A stretch of 64,000 nt of DNA from Pseudomonas saliphila (GCF_008638345.1 NZ_VTVA01000013.1:62001-126000); one strand, 5' to 3'; positions 52,557 to 63,192 are shown, counted from the first letter of the stretch. Numbers and translations: made by a program. The notes: generated from the letters alone by a model not told the origin.

Positions 52557-55030
52557 TTCACCGCCTGGGCTGGGTGCTGCGAACCCTGCTGAGTCACTGG
52601 CGACGCCATCCTCTGCAGGGCATCTGTTTGCTGGTGGGCTTGTGGCTCGCGACGGCGTTGTGGACGGGCGTTCAGGCGCTCAACGAGCAGGCCGGTGATA
52701 GCTATGATCGCGCGGCCAGCCTGTTCGGGGAGGACAACCAGAGCGTGCTGGTCAGTCCCGGCAATCAGGGGTTTGATCAGCAATACTTCATCACCCTGCG
52801 TCGCGCTGGCTGGCCGGTGTCGCCGATCCTGCAGGGCAGCGTTACCTTGGCCCTGCCCGATGGGCCGGCGGGCAGGCGTCTGCAGTTGACGGGCATCGAA
52901 CCGCTGAGCCTGCCGACGCAGGGTAGTCTGGTAGGCGCGATGCAGCAGGTAGACCTCGCTGGTTTTCTGGTTCCGCCGGGGCGAACCTGGATCGCCCCGG
53001 ACACGTTGGCTGAACTGGGGCTGGCCAGCGGCGATACCGCTGAGTTGGCCAATGGGCAGGCGCTGCCCCCGCTGCAGACTGTCGAATCGGTGCCGCCGGG
53101 TATGTTGCTGGTCGATATCGGCGTCGCGCAACGGGTACTGGATGAACCCGGCAGGCTCAGTCAGTTGCTGGTGGACAGTGCGTTCGCCGCGGATCAGCCG
53201 GCCTTGCCGGAGCAGGTAGCGTTGCGCTGGGATGTACGTGGGGAAGGGGATCTGCAGCGCCTGACCGACAGTTTCCATATGAACCTGACGGCGTTGGGTC
53301 TGCTGGCTTTTATCGTCGGGCTGTTCATCGTGCATGCCGCGGCGGGGCTGGCTATGGAGCAACGCCGCGGTCTGCTGCAAACGCTACGTGCCTGCGGCAC
53401 CAGCTTGCGTCTGGTGGTGTGCGCTCTGTTGCTGGAGCTGCTGGTGCTGGCCCTGGTTGGCGGGAGCCTTGGCGTGCTCAGCGGTTTTGCGCTGGCCTCC
53501 TTGCTGGTCGGTGATCTGGCCGCCAGTCTGCGTGGTTTATATGGCGCCCAGGTGGCCGGCCAACTGGTGCTCGATTCGCAGTGGTGGCTGGCCGGCTTGG
53601 CAATGAGCCTCGCGGGCACCTTGCTGGCTGGCGGCAGCAGTGTATTGAAAGCCATGCGCCTGCCAGTCCTGGCCTGGGCGCGCCCGCAGGCTTGGCGCGA
53701 CGCCCAGGCGCGCAGCATCAAACGGCTGGCGATCATGGGCGTGCTGTTATTGTTGGTCGCCGGCGTCCTGATCTATCTCGGTGAGGGCTTGGTTGCGGGT
53801 TTCATGCTGCTTGGTTGTTTGCTGCTCGGTGCCGCCTGGCTGTTGCCGCTGATGCTGAGCCTGCTGTTGCGCAGCGGTAGAAAGCTCGCGCGCAGCCCGC
53901 TCGGGCATTGGTTCTGGGCCGACAGTCAGCAGCAGCTGTCGGGTCTGAGTCTGGCGCTGATGGCCCTGTTGCTGGCGCTGGCGGCGAACATTGGCGTAGG
54001 CAGCATGACCGAAGGCTTTCGCCTGACCTTCACTGACTGGCTGGATCAGCGTCTGGCCGCCGATCTCTATCTGCGGCCCGAATCCCAGGCTCAGGCAGAC
54101 AGCATCGAGCAATGGTTAAGCCGGCAACCGAGCGTGCAGGCCCAGTTGCCCAGTTGGCAGGTACAGAGTCGGGTCGGAGATTGGCCAACAGAAGTCAGCG
54201 GCGTTATCGATCATCCGCTCTATGCGCAGCGCTGGCCGTTGCTTGAGGCAGCCCCGGGGGCCTGGGAGCAGCTGGCCCAGGGGCGAGGCGCGGTAGTCAG
54301 CGAACAGCTGGCCTACCGGCTCGAGATTGAATTGGGCGATGCGATTGAGGTGGAAACGCCCAGCGGCATCTGGACGCTACCCGTGCTGGGACGCTACGCC
54401 GATTACGGGAATCCCAAGGGCCAGTTGCTGGTGTCGGCCGAGCAGCTCAACCAGCGCTGGCCCGGTCTGGAGGTGAGCAGTATCGGCCTGCTTGTTGATG
54501 ATGAGGCGATCAGTGAACTGGTCGCCGGTCTGCAGGATAACTTCGAGCTGGGCGGTTTCAGTCTGATCGATCAAGCGGCGCTGAAACGCTATTCGCAGCA
54601 GGTATTCGAGCAAACCTTTGCCGCCACCGCAGCGCTCAATACCCTGACGCTCGGGGTGGCGGCGGTGGCGCTCTTTACCAGTCTGCTCAGCCTTGCCGAT
54701 GCCAGACTCAGCCAGCTGGCGCCGTTATGGTCGATGGGCTTACGGCCGTCCCGCCTGGCCTGGCTGAGTCTGGCGCAGATGCTCATGCTGGCCACCCTGA
54801 CCTGCGCGCTGGCGATTCCGGTCGGGCTGGCGTTGGCCTGGTGTCTGGTCGAGGTGGTCAACGTTCAGGCATTCGGCTGGCGGCTGCCCTGGCACTGGTT
54901 TCCCTACCAATGGTTGACCCTGGCAGGCTTTGCCTTGCTGGCCGTATTGCTGGCCAGCATCAGCCCGGTGTGGCGCATCGTGCGAGTCGGCCCCACTCAG
55001 TTGCTGAGGCAGTTTGCCCATGATGCATAG
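52553..55030 (+). CDS. FtsX-like ABC permease
   Basis: The 825-residue inner-membrane permease has a first membrane helix near 18-38, a periplasmic domain to about 240, three helices around 245-365, a further helical pair at 395-440, a second periplasmic domain (about 485-690) and a final block of three helices to the C-terminus. This doubled FtsX layout in one chain replaces the two permeases found in some relatives. Such systems extract or move lipids or lipoproteins by mechanotransmission and do not import solutes through a channel. It overlaps the ATPase gene by four bases and the next gene by about eleven, so the three genes are one operon. Confidence 0.88.
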   Translation: MIHRLGWVLRTLLSHWRRHPLQGICLLVGLWLATALWTGVQALNEQAGDSYDRAASLFGEDNQSVLVSPGNQGFDQQYFITLRRAGWPVSPILQGSVTLALPDGPAGRRLQLTGIEPLSLPTQGSLVGAMQQVDLAGFLVPPGRTWIAPDTLAELGLASGDTAELANGQALPPLQTVESVPPGMLLVDIGVAQRVLDEPGRLSQLLVDSAFAADQPALPEQVALRWDVRGEGDLQRLTDSFHMNLTALGLLAFIVGLFIVHAAAGLAMEQRRGLLQTLRACGTSLRLVVCALLLELLVLALVGGSLGVLSGFALASLLVGDLAASLRGLYGAQVAGQLVLDSQWWLAGLAMSLAGTLLAGGSSVLKAMRLPVLAWARPQAWRDAQARSIKRLAIMGVLLLLVAGVLIYLGEGLVAGFMLLGCLLLGAAWLLPLMLSLLLRSGRKLARSPLGHWFWADSQQQLSGLSLALMALLLALAANIGVGSMTEGFRLTFTDWLDQRLAADLYLRPESQAQADSIEQWLSRQPSVQAQLPSWQVQSRVGDWPTEVSGVIDHPLYAQRWPLLEAAPGAWEQLAQGRGAVVSEQLAYRLEIELGDAIEVETPSGIWTLPVLGRYADYGNPKGQLLVSAEQLNQRWPGLEVSSIGLLVDDEAISELVAGLQDNFELGGFSLIDQAALKRYSQQVFEQTFAATAALNTLTLGVAAVALFTSLLSLADARLSQLAPLWSMGLRPSRLAWLSLAQMLMLATLTCALAIPVGLALAWCLVEVVNVQAFGWRLPWHWFPYQWLTLAGFALLAVLLASISPVWRIVRVGPTQLLRQFAHDA

Positions 55031-56120
55031 ACTCTCTGGCCTGTTCATGCTGCTGACGATGCTGGGATTGGCCGGTTGCGACCCTGAGCAGCCACCAGCG
55101 GATGCGGGATTTGCTGGGCTTGGTGAGCAGGCGGAGGGTTTCACGCAGGTTACGCCGGATCGTCGTTTTGAATTTCCCGCGGATCATGGCGCCCACCCGG
55201 ACTTTCGCATCGAATGGTGGTACGTCACCGCCAATCTGACCGATGAAGACGGCCGGGAATGGGGCGCGCAATGGACCTTGTTCCGCCAGGCGCTGCAACC
55301 GCAGACGCCGCAGGGGGCCGAGGCCGGCTGGAACAGTGCGCAGGTCTGGCTGGGGCATTCCGCGGTTATCCACGCTGATGGCCATAAATATGCTGATCGG
55401 CTGGCGCGGGGCGGTGTGGGGCAGGCGGGCGTGCGGGTAGAGCCCTTCGAAGCCTGGATAGATGACTGGTCCCTCGCGCAGGCCGGAGACACTCAAGGGC
55501 AAGACAGTTTCAGCGCGCTGTCGGTGAAGGCAGCCGGGGAGGATTACCGGTATCAACTCAATCTGACCGCGGACCGACCCGTCGTGCCCCAGGGTGAACA
55601 GGGCTATAGCCGCAAATCCGAGGGCGATCAGGCGTCCTATTACTACAGCCAGCCATTTTTCAGCGTCGAGGGCGCCATTGAATGGGAAGGCGAGCGGCAT
55701 ACAGTCAGCGGACAAGCCTGGCTGGACCGCGAATGGAGCAGCCAGCCGCTGGCTGCCAACCAGCAGGGCTGGGACTGGTTTTCCCTGCATCTGGAGGGTG
55801 GCGAGAAGCTGATGCTGTTTCGTCTGCGCAGCACCGGTGGCGGTCACTATTACTCAGGCACCTGGATTCAGCCAGATGGCGAAACGCAGCCATTGGCTCC
55901 TGACGCGATAGAGCTGGAGCCGCTCGGCGAGACCGCGGTCGCAGGGCGCGACGTGCCTACCCGTTGGCGTCTCAAAGTACCTGGCAGGGATTTCGACGTG
56001 ACCACTGAGCCGCTGAACGATCAGGCCTGGATGGGCACTACGATCCCGTACTGGGAAGGCCCCATTCGTTTCAGCGGGAGCCATGCGGGGGCGGGCTATC
56101 TTGAGATGACCGGCTACTAG
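55020..56120 (+). CDS. AttH-like (lipocalin-fold) secreted lipoprotein
   Basis: The 366-residue product starts with a lipoprotein signal (MMHRLSGLFMLLTMLGLAGC, Cys at about 20). The mature part carries the AttH/CrtC lipocalin-type features: FEFPADHGAHPDFRIEWWYVTANL, SVKAAGEDYRYQLNL, SGQAWLDREWSSQPL near 235 and GWDWFSLHLEGGEKLMLFRLR. Related domains form two lipocalin-like barrels and are found in carotenoid hydratases and in AttH proteins coupled to ABC systems. Its overlap with the permease gene argues that it handles the lipid-like cargo of that transporter. ATG at 55020 or 55023 are both possible; the frame begins at a TTG. Confidence 0.85.
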   Translation: MMHRLSGLFMLLTMLGLAGCDPEQPPADAGFAGLGEQAEGFTQVTPDRRFEFPADHGAHPDFRIEWWYVTANLTDEDGREWGAQWTLFRQALQPQTPQGAEAGWNSAQVWLGHSAVIHADGHKYADRLARGGVGQAGVRVEPFEAWIDDWSLAQAGDTQGQDSFSALSVKAAGEDYRYQLNLTADRPVVPQGEQGYSRKSEGDQASYYYSQPFFSVEGAIEWEGERHTVSGQAWLDREWSSQPLAANQQGWDWFSLHLEGGEKLMLFRLRSTGGGHYYSGTWIQPDGETQPLAPDAIELEPLGETAVAGRDVPTRWRLKVPGRDFDVTTEPLNDQAWMGTTIPYWEGPIRFSGSHAGAGYLEMTGY

Positions 56121-56178
56121 CTGGCAGGCGAGCTTCTGCTAAGGTGATTCGAGGTACTCTTTTCTGCGAGGGCCCCGC

Positions 56179-57348
56179 ATGTCAGCCATAGCTCCGATAC
56201 CCCTTCCACAAAGCATGTCGGCAATGATCCTCACCGGGCACGGTGGCCTGGACAAGCTGGAATACCGCCAGGATATCCCGGTCCCGCAGCCCAAACCCGG
56301 CGAGGTGCTGGTCAAGGTCACGGCTACGGCGAAGAACAATACCGATCGCAAGGCGCGCGAGGGGCTGTATCCGACGCGGGACAAGGCTGAAATGACCTCA
56401 TTCCAGATCGCCGGAGCGCCCACCTTGACCTTCCCCCGCATTCAGGGCGCCGACGTGGTGGGCACTGTGGTGGCGGTCGGTGATGGCGTGGAGCCGGAGC
56501 GGATCGGTGAACGGGGGCTGCTGGATTTCAACCTGTATGCCGATGAACGGCGGGATATCAACCTGACGCCGGACTACTACGGGCATGGCGCCAACGGCGG
56601 CTTCGCCGAATACATCGCCGTACCCTCGACGCAATTTCACCACATTTCCAATCCTGAACTCGCCGACGCCGAGCTCGCGGCGATGGGCATGTGTTCCTAC
56701 CAGACGGCACTGCATTTGCTTACCGTGGCCAGGGTGCAGGCCGGCGAGCGGGTATTGGTCAGCGGCGCCAGCGGGGGCGTGGGCACCGCGCTGATTCAAC
56801 TTTGCCGCATTCTGGGTGCGATACCCTATGCGCTGAGTCAACGGGACAAGGCCGAAGCGCTGCGTGCGCTTGGCGCCGAAGCGGTGTTCGATCGCTCCGA
56901 TATGGGCCATTTCACTGACACCGTGCGTGAGGCCACGGGCGGCAAGCCGATCGACGCGGTGATGGATCTGGTCGGCGGCGAGATGACCAATCGCTTCATC
57001 GACACCATGATCTTTGATATGACCCGCCGCACGACCTATCCGCGACTGAGCATTGCCGGGGCCAGTGGCGACAATGTCAGCGAGATCATGTGGACACGCA
57101 TCTATCTGTATCAGGTGCAGATATTCGGGGTGTCACACGGTACGCGGGAAGAGGCCGAGCAATTGATTGCCTGGATCCGCTCCGGTCTGTTGCGGCCGGT
57201 ACTCTATGGCGCCTTCAAGCTGTCCGAGCTGCATGCGGCGGAGCGGTTCTTCGTCAATCGCTCGAGCAATTTTCTCGGCAAGATCGTCATCGTCCCTGAC
57301 GCGGAATGGGCACAGCACGGCGCGCGCTTCGCGCTGAGGGCGGACTGA
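56179..57348 (+). CDS. MDR-superfamily oxidoreductase (quinone oxidoreductase-like)
   Basis: The 389-residue protein belongs to the medium-chain dehydrogenase/reductase family. It has the GroES-like start (MILTGHGGLDKLEYRQDIPVP), GADVVGTVVAVGDGVEPERIG near 95 and the NADPH loop VLVSGASGGVGTALIQLCRILGA near 195. The structural and catalytic zinc cysteines of alcohol dehydrogenases are absent, which points to the zinc-free quinone oxidoreductase branch. A GAGGG site precedes the first ATG; Met13 is an alternative start. Its stop overlaps the start of the proline-racemase family gene, so the two are translationally coupled and probably act on the same or linked substrates. Confidence 0.85.
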   Translation: MSAIAPIPLPQSMSAMILTGHGGLDKLEYRQDIPVPQPKPGEVLVKVTATAKNNTDRKAREGLYPTRDKAEMTSFQIAGAPTLTFPRIQGADVVGTVVAVGDGVEPERIGERGLLDFNLYADERRDINLTPDYYGHGANGGFAEYIAVPSTQFHHISNPELADAELAAMGMCSYQTALHLLTVARVQAGERVLVSGASGGVGTALIQLCRILGAIPYALSQRDKAEALRALGAEAVFDRSDMGHFTDTVREATGGKPIDAVMDLVGGEMTNRFIDTMIFDMTRRTTYPRLSIAGASGDNVSEIMWTRIYLYQVQIFGVSHGTREEAEQLIAWIRSGLLRPVLYGAFKLSELHAAERFFVNRSSNFLGKIVIVPDAEWAQHGARFALRAD

Positions 57349-58388
57349 TGAAAGAGGAGCTTTCGCTGAAACTGATCGATACCCATGCCGGCGGTGATGT
57401 GAGCCGGATTGTGATTGGCGGCATCGGTCCTTTGCCTGGCGACACAGTTCGGCAGCAGATGCAGTATCTGAGCAGCGAGGCGGACGGCCTACGCCGTTTG
57501 CTGCTGACCGAGCCCTACGGCATCCCCGAAATGTCGGTGGATCTCATCGTGCCGACCAACGATCCGGCGGCCGCGCTCGGTTATATCGTCATGGAGGTGA
57601 TGGGCTATCCCATCTACTCGGGCTCCAACACCATCTGCACCGCCACCGCCGCTCTGGAATGCGGCATGGTGCAAAAGCGCGAAGGGCGGCAGCACTTCAT
57701 CATGGAGTCGGCAGCGGGTCAGGTGCATATCGATGCGGTGGTGCAGGACGGCGTGGTGGAAGCTATCACCTGCGAAGGCCTGCCGACCTATATTCACAGC
57801 TACCGGAACACTATTCACGTGCCGGCGATTGGCGATGTGACCTACAGCGTGGCCTACAGTGGCGGCTTCTATGCGCTGGTCGACGCCCCGGATCTGGGGT
57901 TTTCCCTGGTGCGCGAAGAGGAACTGGAGCTGGCTGCCTGCGCCCATGCGATTGTCGATGCCCTGCAAGCCGAACGGGGCTTTTCGCATTACACCCTGGG
58001 CGAGGTGGGGCCGCTGCCGTTTCTGCATTACATGGGACCGGTGGAGCAGCTGTCCGACACTTTCTACCGGTCACGCTCTGCCACCTATGTGCACCCGGGA
58101 GTGATTTGCCGCAGCCCTACCGGCACCGGTACCTCGGCGCGCCTGGCGCTGATGCACTATGAAGGCAGTATTAAACCGGGTGATCGGCTGGAAACCGTTT
58201 CACTGCGCGATACCGGCTTTATCGGTGAATTTACCGGCGTGAATCGGGCCGGCGAGCATCAGCTGGTGGAGAACACCATCACCGGCAAGGGCTACATTCT
58301 GGCCCGCTCGGATATCATCATCAATTGCGAGGATCCGATGGTGGAGTGTGGCGGTCTGCTGCATATCCTCAGCAGCCGCCAGCCGTAA
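57348..58388 (+). CDS. Proline racemase family protein with Ser/Thr active-site positions
   Basis: The 346-residue protein has the two-lobed proline racemase/hydroxyproline epimerase fold: IDTHAGGDVSRIV at the start, MEVMGYPIYSGSNTIC near 82-97, and HPGVICRSPTGTGTSARLAL near 249-268. The first catalytic cysteine position (MCGHxT in classical members) is Ser91 and the second (SPCGTGTSA) is Thr258, so neither catalytic thiol is present. Thr at the first site is known for trans-3-hydroxyproline dehydratases, which keep Cys at the second. A Ser/Thr pair is therefore not a normal racemase, and the activity is unassigned. The start overlaps the stop codon of the MDR gene; an upstream extension is in-frame but has no start signal. 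Confidence 0.87.
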   Translation: MKEELSLKLIDTHAGGDVSRIVIGGIGPLPGDTVRQQMQYLSSEADGLRRLLLTEPYGIPEMSVDLIVPTNDPAAALGYIVMEVMGYPIYSGSNTICTATAALECGMVQKREGRQHFIMESAAGQVHIDAVVQDGVVEAITCEGLPTYIHSYRNTIHVPAIGDVTYSVAYSGGFYALVDAPDLGFSLVREEELELAACAHAIVDALQAERGFSHYTLGEVGPLPFLHYMGPVEQLSDTFYRSRSATYVHPGVICRSPTGTGTSARLALMHYEGSIKPGDRLETVSLRDTGFIGEFTGVNRAGEHQLVENTITGKGYILARSDIIINCEDPMVECGGLLHILSSRQP

Positions 58389-58397
58389 CGACGCCTA

Positions 58398-58970
58398 TCA
58401 GCTCAGCGCCAGACCTACACCAGCCAGGGCGATGGCCGCGCCGATCACCCGGGACGGCAGCGTGGAGCGCCAGTTACCCAGTCCGGCACCGACGAGATGC
58501 AGGACTGCAGTGCTCAGTGCAAAGCCGAGCATATACAGCGTCATTTCGGCGCCGGGCGGCATCTCCCCGCCATGCGCCACGCCGTGCATCACCGCAAATC
58601 CTGATACCAGTACCGCACCGGGCAGCAGCGGCACACGCTTGGCCCAGAGCAGCAGAAGCCCGAGCGCCAGTACCGAGCCGACAATGCCCTGCTCAACGCC
58701 AGGGACCGCGATCCCGACCATGCCCAGGCCCGCGCCGGCAAGCATGAAGGTCAGGAATAACACCGGCAGCAGCCAGCGTGCCCGGCCGCCCAACTGCGCC
58801 GCCCAGAGGCCGACCGCGACCATGGCGAGCAGATGGTCAAGACCACCAACGGGATGCCCAAGACCTGCTGCCAGTCCACCGAGATCGGCGTGCCCGGGGT
58901 GAGCCTGGGCCAGTGTCGGCAGGGCAATCAGGGCGGTCAGAGTGAAGGTACGGCTTATCAGGTGACCCAT
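58398..58970 (-). CDS. ureJ: HupE/UreJ family nickel permease
   Basis: The 190-residue membrane protein has a signal-like N-terminus ending at AQAHPGHADL and six or so hydrophobic segments. The hallmark HPVGGLDHLLAM (metal-binding His and Asp) is near residue 39, and GFAVMHGVAHGGEMPPGAEM near 125. HupE/UreJ proteins bring nickel or cobalt into the cell for hydrogenase or urease. It is the last gene of the urease cluster, two bases after the ureG stop, which supports a role in supplying nickel to urease. Confidence 0.9.
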   Translation of the reverse strand: MGHLISRTFTLTALIALPTLAQAHPGHADLGGLAAGLGHPVGGLDHLLAMVAVGLWAAQLGGRARWLLPVLFLTFMLAGAGLGMVGIAVPGVEQGIVGSVLALGLLLLWAKRVPLLPGAVLVSGFAVMHGVAHGGEMPPGAEMTLYMLGFALSTAVLHLVGAGLGNWRSTLPSRVIGAAIALAGVGLALS

Positions 58971-58972
58971 GG

Positions 58973-59614
58973 TCAGACTCCTTCTGCGGCAGGTACGGGC
59001 AAGGGGCGCAGCATGCCCTCGCGAACAATGAAGGCGATGATGTCGTCGACACCGGCGCCACTTTTCAGATTGGAAAACACGAAGGGCCGCTCGCCGCGCA
59101 TCTTCTTCGCATCGCGATCCATGACGCCGAGGTCAGCGCCAACCAGTGGCGCCAGGTCGGTCTTGTTGATGATCAGCAGGTCCGAACGGGTGATGCCGGG
59201 GCCGCCCTTGCGCGGGATCTTGTCGCCGGCAGAGACGTCGATGACGTAGAGCGTCAGGTCTGACAGTTCCGGGCTGAAGGTCGCGGCGAGGTTGTCGCCG
59301 CCGCTTTCGACCAGAATCAGTTCCACCCCCGGAAAGCGATCCTGCAATTCGGCAACCGCGGCGAGGTTCATCGATGCATCCTCGCGGATGGCGGTGTGCG
59401 GGCAGCCGCCGGTTTCTACGCCAAGAATGCGATCAGCCGGCAGCGCGTGATTGCGCAACAGGAAATCGGCATCTTCACGGGTATAGATGTCGTTGGTGAT
59501 GACTGCCAGGTTGTAGTGGGGATACAGGTGCTCGCACAGCGTGCTGACCAATGCGGTCTTGCCCGAACCGACCGGGCCGCCAATCCCCACGCGCAATGCG
59601 GGTTTGCTATTCAT
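58973..59614 (-). CDS. ureG: Urease accessory GTPase UreG
   Basis: The 213-residue SIMIBI GTPase has [15 protein letters not shown] near residue 10 (P-loop), [21 protein letters not shown] near 65 with the Cys-Pro-His nickel motif, [20 protein letters not shown] near 105 and [14 protein letters not shown] near 155. It delivers nickel to apo-urease with UreD, UreE and UreF. ATG at 59614 gives the standard length; the frame is open for 40 codons upstream but these overlap ureF. Confidence 0.95.
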   Translation of the reverse strand: MNSKPALRVGIGGPVGSGKTALVSTLCEHLYPHYNLAVITNDIYTREDADFLLRNHALPADRILGVETGGCPHTAIREDASMNLAAVAELQDRFPGVELILVESGGDNLAATFSPELSDLTLYVIDVSAGDKIPRKGGPGITRSDLLIINKTDLAPLVGADLGVMDRDAKKMRGERPFVFSNLKSGAGVDDIIAFIVREGMLRPLPVPAAEGV

Positions 59615-59624
59615 GTAATGCTCC

Positions 59625-60311
59625 TTATGACCGAAACAGTCGTATGTATTGGTGTTCGTGGCGGGCACTGGCGAAGGCCAGGCCGGGCAAACCGGCACCC
59701 AGTTCGTCGTCGTGCAGCGCCGTGGCGGCGTCAACTATCGCCGGCAAGCGTGGCGACAGTCGGTCGAGCAGCCGCTGGGCGTCGGTCTGCCCCAGCGGAA
59801 TCAGTTTGGTCGCGGCGCCGGTCTGGTTTTCCAGCCAGCTCCAGAGCACGCCGAGTGCCAGCTGGCGCGCGCCGGTCTGCCAGTGCCAGCCGGCCATGGC
59901 GAAGGCGGTCATCAGGGCGATGGGCTCGCCCTTGGGCCAGTCCAGTGCCGGCGGAATCTCCAGCGAGCCAAGCAGCCGTAGCAGGGCGCCGCCCTGTTGG
60001 CTGTCCTCCAGATAGAGCTCGGCGGTTTCGCGATTGGCCAGCAGCCAGTCGTTCCACTCGCTGACAGCGTCCAGATCGCCGTCGTCCATGGCCACGTATT
60101 GGCGCATCAGCACCGGTATATCCAGATAACCCAGCGATCGGGTCGCCAGACTATCGAGCCACTCAGCGGCCGAATCGAGATCGATTACCCAGCCTTGTTC
60201 GACGACATATTCCATGCCCTGGGAATAGGCATAACCGCCGATCGGCAGCGCCGGACTGGCCAGCTGCAGGACTCGCAACAGGGCTCTATCGGCCTGCTCA
60301 GTACTCGACAT
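59625..60311 (-). CDS. ureF: Urease accessory protein UreF
   Basis: The 228-residue all-helical protein starts with [25 protein letters not shown], the UreF signature, and ends with the conserved LFRS. It joins UreD to UreG in the activation complex. Its start overlaps the end of ureE by about 14 bp. Confidence 0.94.
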   Translation of the reverse strand: MSSTEQADRALLRVLQLASPALPIGGYAYSQGMEYVVEQGWVIDLDSAAEWLDSLATRSLGYLDIPVLMRQYVAMDDGDLDAVSEWNDWLLANRETAELYLEDSQQGGALLRLLGSLEIPPALDWPKGEPIALMTAFAMAGWHWQTGARQLALGVLWSWLENQTGAATKLIPLGQTDAQRLLDRLSPRLPAIVDAATALHDDELGAGLPGLAFASARHEHQYIRLFRS

Positions 60312-60789
60312 GCTGCTTGCCGTTCAGCCGAACGAAAGGTGAAGGCGGCGTGGCGACGCTATGCGCGTGACCGTGATAAGCGCCGGGCTCGGGATTGAAG
60401 GGCGCGACGATGTCTTCCACTTCCAGCCGCAACCCGATGAGCATGGCTTCCAGCACATGATCGCGCAGATAGCGCAATTGGCCGGGCAGCACTTCCAGCG
60501 CCACATGCCGGTTGCCCAGGTGGTAGGCGGCGCGGGCCAGCAGCAGCGCGTCGTCACAGAGCACGCGCGAGAGCGGCTCCGGCTCCGCGTGAATCACCAC
60601 CACCGTGTTGTCGTTGGCGAGTAAACGATCACCTTCGCGCAGCACGCGGCCACGCGGCAGAAACAATCCCACCTCAATACCTGCCCGCGTGTGAGTGCGC
60701 AGCCGGCTGCGGGTACGCATCTCATACGTCAGCTCCAGCTCGTGATGAACCGGCCCCGGCTCTTCCAGCCATTGGTGACATTCGAGCAT
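60298..60789 (-). CDS. ureE: Urease accessory metallochaperone UreE
   Basis: The 163-residue nickel chaperone has an N-terminal peptide-binding domain ([29 protein letters not shown]) and a metal-binding domain with [12 protein letters not shown] near 92-103 that includes the interface histidine. The C-terminal tail has a few histidines (YHGHAHSVA) but no long His-run as in Klebsiella. It lies 10 bp after ureC. Confidence 0.93.
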   Translation of the reverse strand: MLECHQWLEEPGPVHHELELTYEMRTRSRLRTHTRAGIEVGLFLPRGRVLREGDRLLANDNTVVVIHAEPEPLSRVLCDDALLLARAAYHLGNRHVALEVLPGQLRYLRDHVLEAMLIGLRLEVEDIVAPFNPEPGAYHGHAHSVATPPSPFVRLNGKQHVEY

Positions 60790-60799
60790 CTAAGCCTCC

Positions 60800-62500
60800 T
60801 CAGAAAAGAAAATAGCGTTGCGCCAGCGGCAGTTCTTCGGCGGGATCGCAGAGCAGCGCGATCCCGTCTGCCTCAACGATGTAGGTCTGCGGATCCACAG
60901 TGATCGTCGGTTGGTAGTCGTTGAGTTTCATGTCCGCCTTGCCGATGGTGCGCGTGTTGCGAACGGCTTCGAGGCGCCGGGACAGGCCGAGCCGTTCCTT
61001 GATGCCTGTGTCCAGTGCCGCCTGCGATACAAAGGTGATGCAGGTGTGATTCATGGCCTTGCCCAGCGCGCCGAACATGGGCCGGTAATGCACCGGCTGA
61101 GGTGTCGGAATCGACGCATTCGGGTCGCCCATGGGCGCGGCGGCGATGGCGCCTCCCTTGAGAATCAGGCTGGGTTTGGCGCCGAAAAAGGCTGGTTTCC
61201 ACAGGACCAGATCCGCCAGTTTGCCGGGCTCCACCGAGCCGACCAGATGCCCGATGCCCATGGTGATCGCTGGGTTGATGGTGTATTTGGCCACGTAGCG
61301 GCGCGCCCGGAAGTTGTCGGACCAGTCGTCGTCCTCGGGGAGTGGGCCGCGCTGCACCTTCATCTTGTGCGCGGTCTGCCAGGTGCGGGTGATTACCTCG
61401 CCGACCCGACCCATCGCCTGGGAATCCGACGAGATCATGCTGAAAGCGCCGAGGTCATGCAGGATGTCCTCGGCGGCAATGGTCTCGCGGCGGATGCGCG
61501 AATCGGCGAAGGCGACATCCTCGGCAATGGCCGGGTCCAGGTGATGACAAACCATGAGCATGTCCAGATGCTCGTCGACGGTATTGATGGTGTAGGGGCG
61601 CGTCGGATTGGTGGAAGAGGGCAGCACGTTTGGCTCGCCGCAGGCCTTGATGATGTCCGGGGCATGACCGCCGCCAGCGCCTTCGGTGTGATAGGTATGG
61701 ATCACCCGGCCCTTGATCGCCGCCAGGGTATCCTCGACGAAGCCAGATTCATTCAGCGTATCGGTGTGAATTGCCACCTGCACATCGTAGGCATCGGCAA
61801 CACTCAGGCAGCAATCAATCGCCGCCGGGGTGGTGCCCCAATCCTCGTGCAGCTTCAGACCCATGGCACCGGCTTCGATCTGTTCCTCCAGCGCATCGGG
61901 CAGGCTGGCGTTGCCCTTGCCGAGAAAGCCCAGGTTCATCGGCAGCGACTCGGCGGCTTCGAGCATCCGCGCGATATGCCAGGCGCCCGGCGTACAGGTG
62001 GTGGCATTGGTGCCGGTAGCCGGGCCGGTACCGCCGCCGAGCATGGTGGTGACGCCTGACATCAGCGCCTCGTCGATCTGTTGCGGGCAGATGAAATGGA
62101 TATGCGCATCGATGCCGCCGGCGGTAAGGATCATGCCCTCGCCGGCGATAATTTCAGTGCCCGGCCCGATGATGATGTCCACGCCGGGCTGGATGTCCGG
62201 ATTGCCGGCCTTGCCCAGCTGCTGGATAAGGCCGTCCTTAATTGCCACGTCGGCCTTGAAGATGCCTGACCAGTCCAGAATCAGCGCATTGGTGATGACA
62301 GTGTCAGGCGTATCCGCGCGGCCGCGCTGGCTCTGACCCATGCCGTCACGAATGACCTTGCCGCCGCCGAATTTCACTTCCTCGCCGTAGTGGGTGTAGT
62401 CCTTTTCCACACTGATCCACAGCTCGGTATCGCCGAGCCGTACCCGGTCGCCGGTTGTAGGCCCGTACATCTCCGCGTAGGCCTGCCTGCTTATTTCCAT
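60800..62500 (-). CDS. ureC: Urease subunit alpha
   Basis: The 566-residue catalytic subunit hydrolyses urea to ammonia and carbamate. Nickel and active-site residues are seen in [14 protein letters not shown] (near 132-145), [12 protein letters not shown] with the lysine that is carbamylated (near 217), [11 protein letters not shown] (near 246) and LMVCHHLDP, the flap region, near 320. ATG at 62500 is chosen because GGAGG lies 5-6 bp before; the frame is open for 14 more codons. It is the central gene of the ureDABCEFGJ cluster. Confidence 0.97.
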   Translation of the reverse strand: MEISRQAYAEMYGPTTGDRVRLGDTELWISVEKDYTHYGEEVKFGGGKVIRDGMGQSQRGRADTPDTVITNALILDWSGIFKADVAIKDGLIQQLGKAGNPDIQPGVDIIIGPGTEIIAGEGMILTAGGIDAHIHFICPQQIDEALMSGVTTMLGGGTGPATGTNATTCTPGAWHIARMLEAAESLPMNLGFLGKGNASLPDALEEQIEAGAMGLKLHEDWGTTPAAIDCCLSVADAYDVQVAIHTDTLNESGFVEDTLAAIKGRVIHTYHTEGAGGGHAPDIIKACGEPNVLPSSTNPTRPYTINTVDEHLDMLMVCHHLDPAIAEDVAFADSRIRRETIAAEDILHDLGAFSMISSDSQAMGRVGEVITRTWQTAHKMKVQRGPLPEDDDWSDNFRARRYVAKYTINPAITMGIGHLVGSVEPGKLADLVLWKPAFFGAKPSLILKGGAIAAAPMGDPNASIPTPQPVHYRPMFGALGKAMNHTCITFVSQAALDTGIKERLGLSRRLEAVRNTRTIGKADMKLNDYQPTITVDPQTYIVEADGIALLCDPAEELPLAQRYFLF

Positions 62501-62561
62501 GTTGCCTCCATTGCGGTCCGACCAGACGGCGGAACGCTGCAAAATTGATCCTCAGGCGGCA

Positions 62562-62867
62562 TCACAGACTGCCCATGACCTGGCCCCGAAAGCCGAACAC
62601 CCGACGGTCGCCAGCCAGGGCTACCAGCTCCACCTCACGGTTCTGGCCGGGCTCGAAGCGTACGGCGGTACCCGCGGCTATGTTCAGCCGAAAGCCCCGG
62701 GTGGCGTCGCGATCAAAGCGCAGCGCCGCATTGGTTTCGGCGAAGTGGTAATGCGAGCCGACCTGCACCGGGCGGTCGCCGGTATTGGCCACGCTCAGGC
62801 GCAGCGTTTCGCGGCCGGCGTTCAGGGTCAGCGAGCCTTCAAGCGTCTGGATTTCTCCGGGTATCAT
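62562..62867 (-). CDS. ureB: Urease subunit beta
   Basis: The 101-residue structural subunit starts [20 protein letters not shown] and has [21 protein letters not shown] and [25 protein letters not shown] split over neighbouring strands, the standard UreB sequence features. It forms (with UreA and UreC) the trimer-of-trimers. ureA precedes it by 9 bp and ureC follows after 61 bp. Confidence 0.96.
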   Translation of the reverse strand: MIPGEIQTLEGSLTLNAGRETLRLSVANTGDRPVQVGSHYHFAETNAALRFDRDATRGFRLNIAAGTAVRFEPGQNREVELVALAGDRRVFGFRGQVMGSL

Positions 62868-62876
62868 CGGTGCGCC

Positions 62877-63179
<303 letters not shown>

Positions 63180-63192
63180 GGGCACACTCCGT

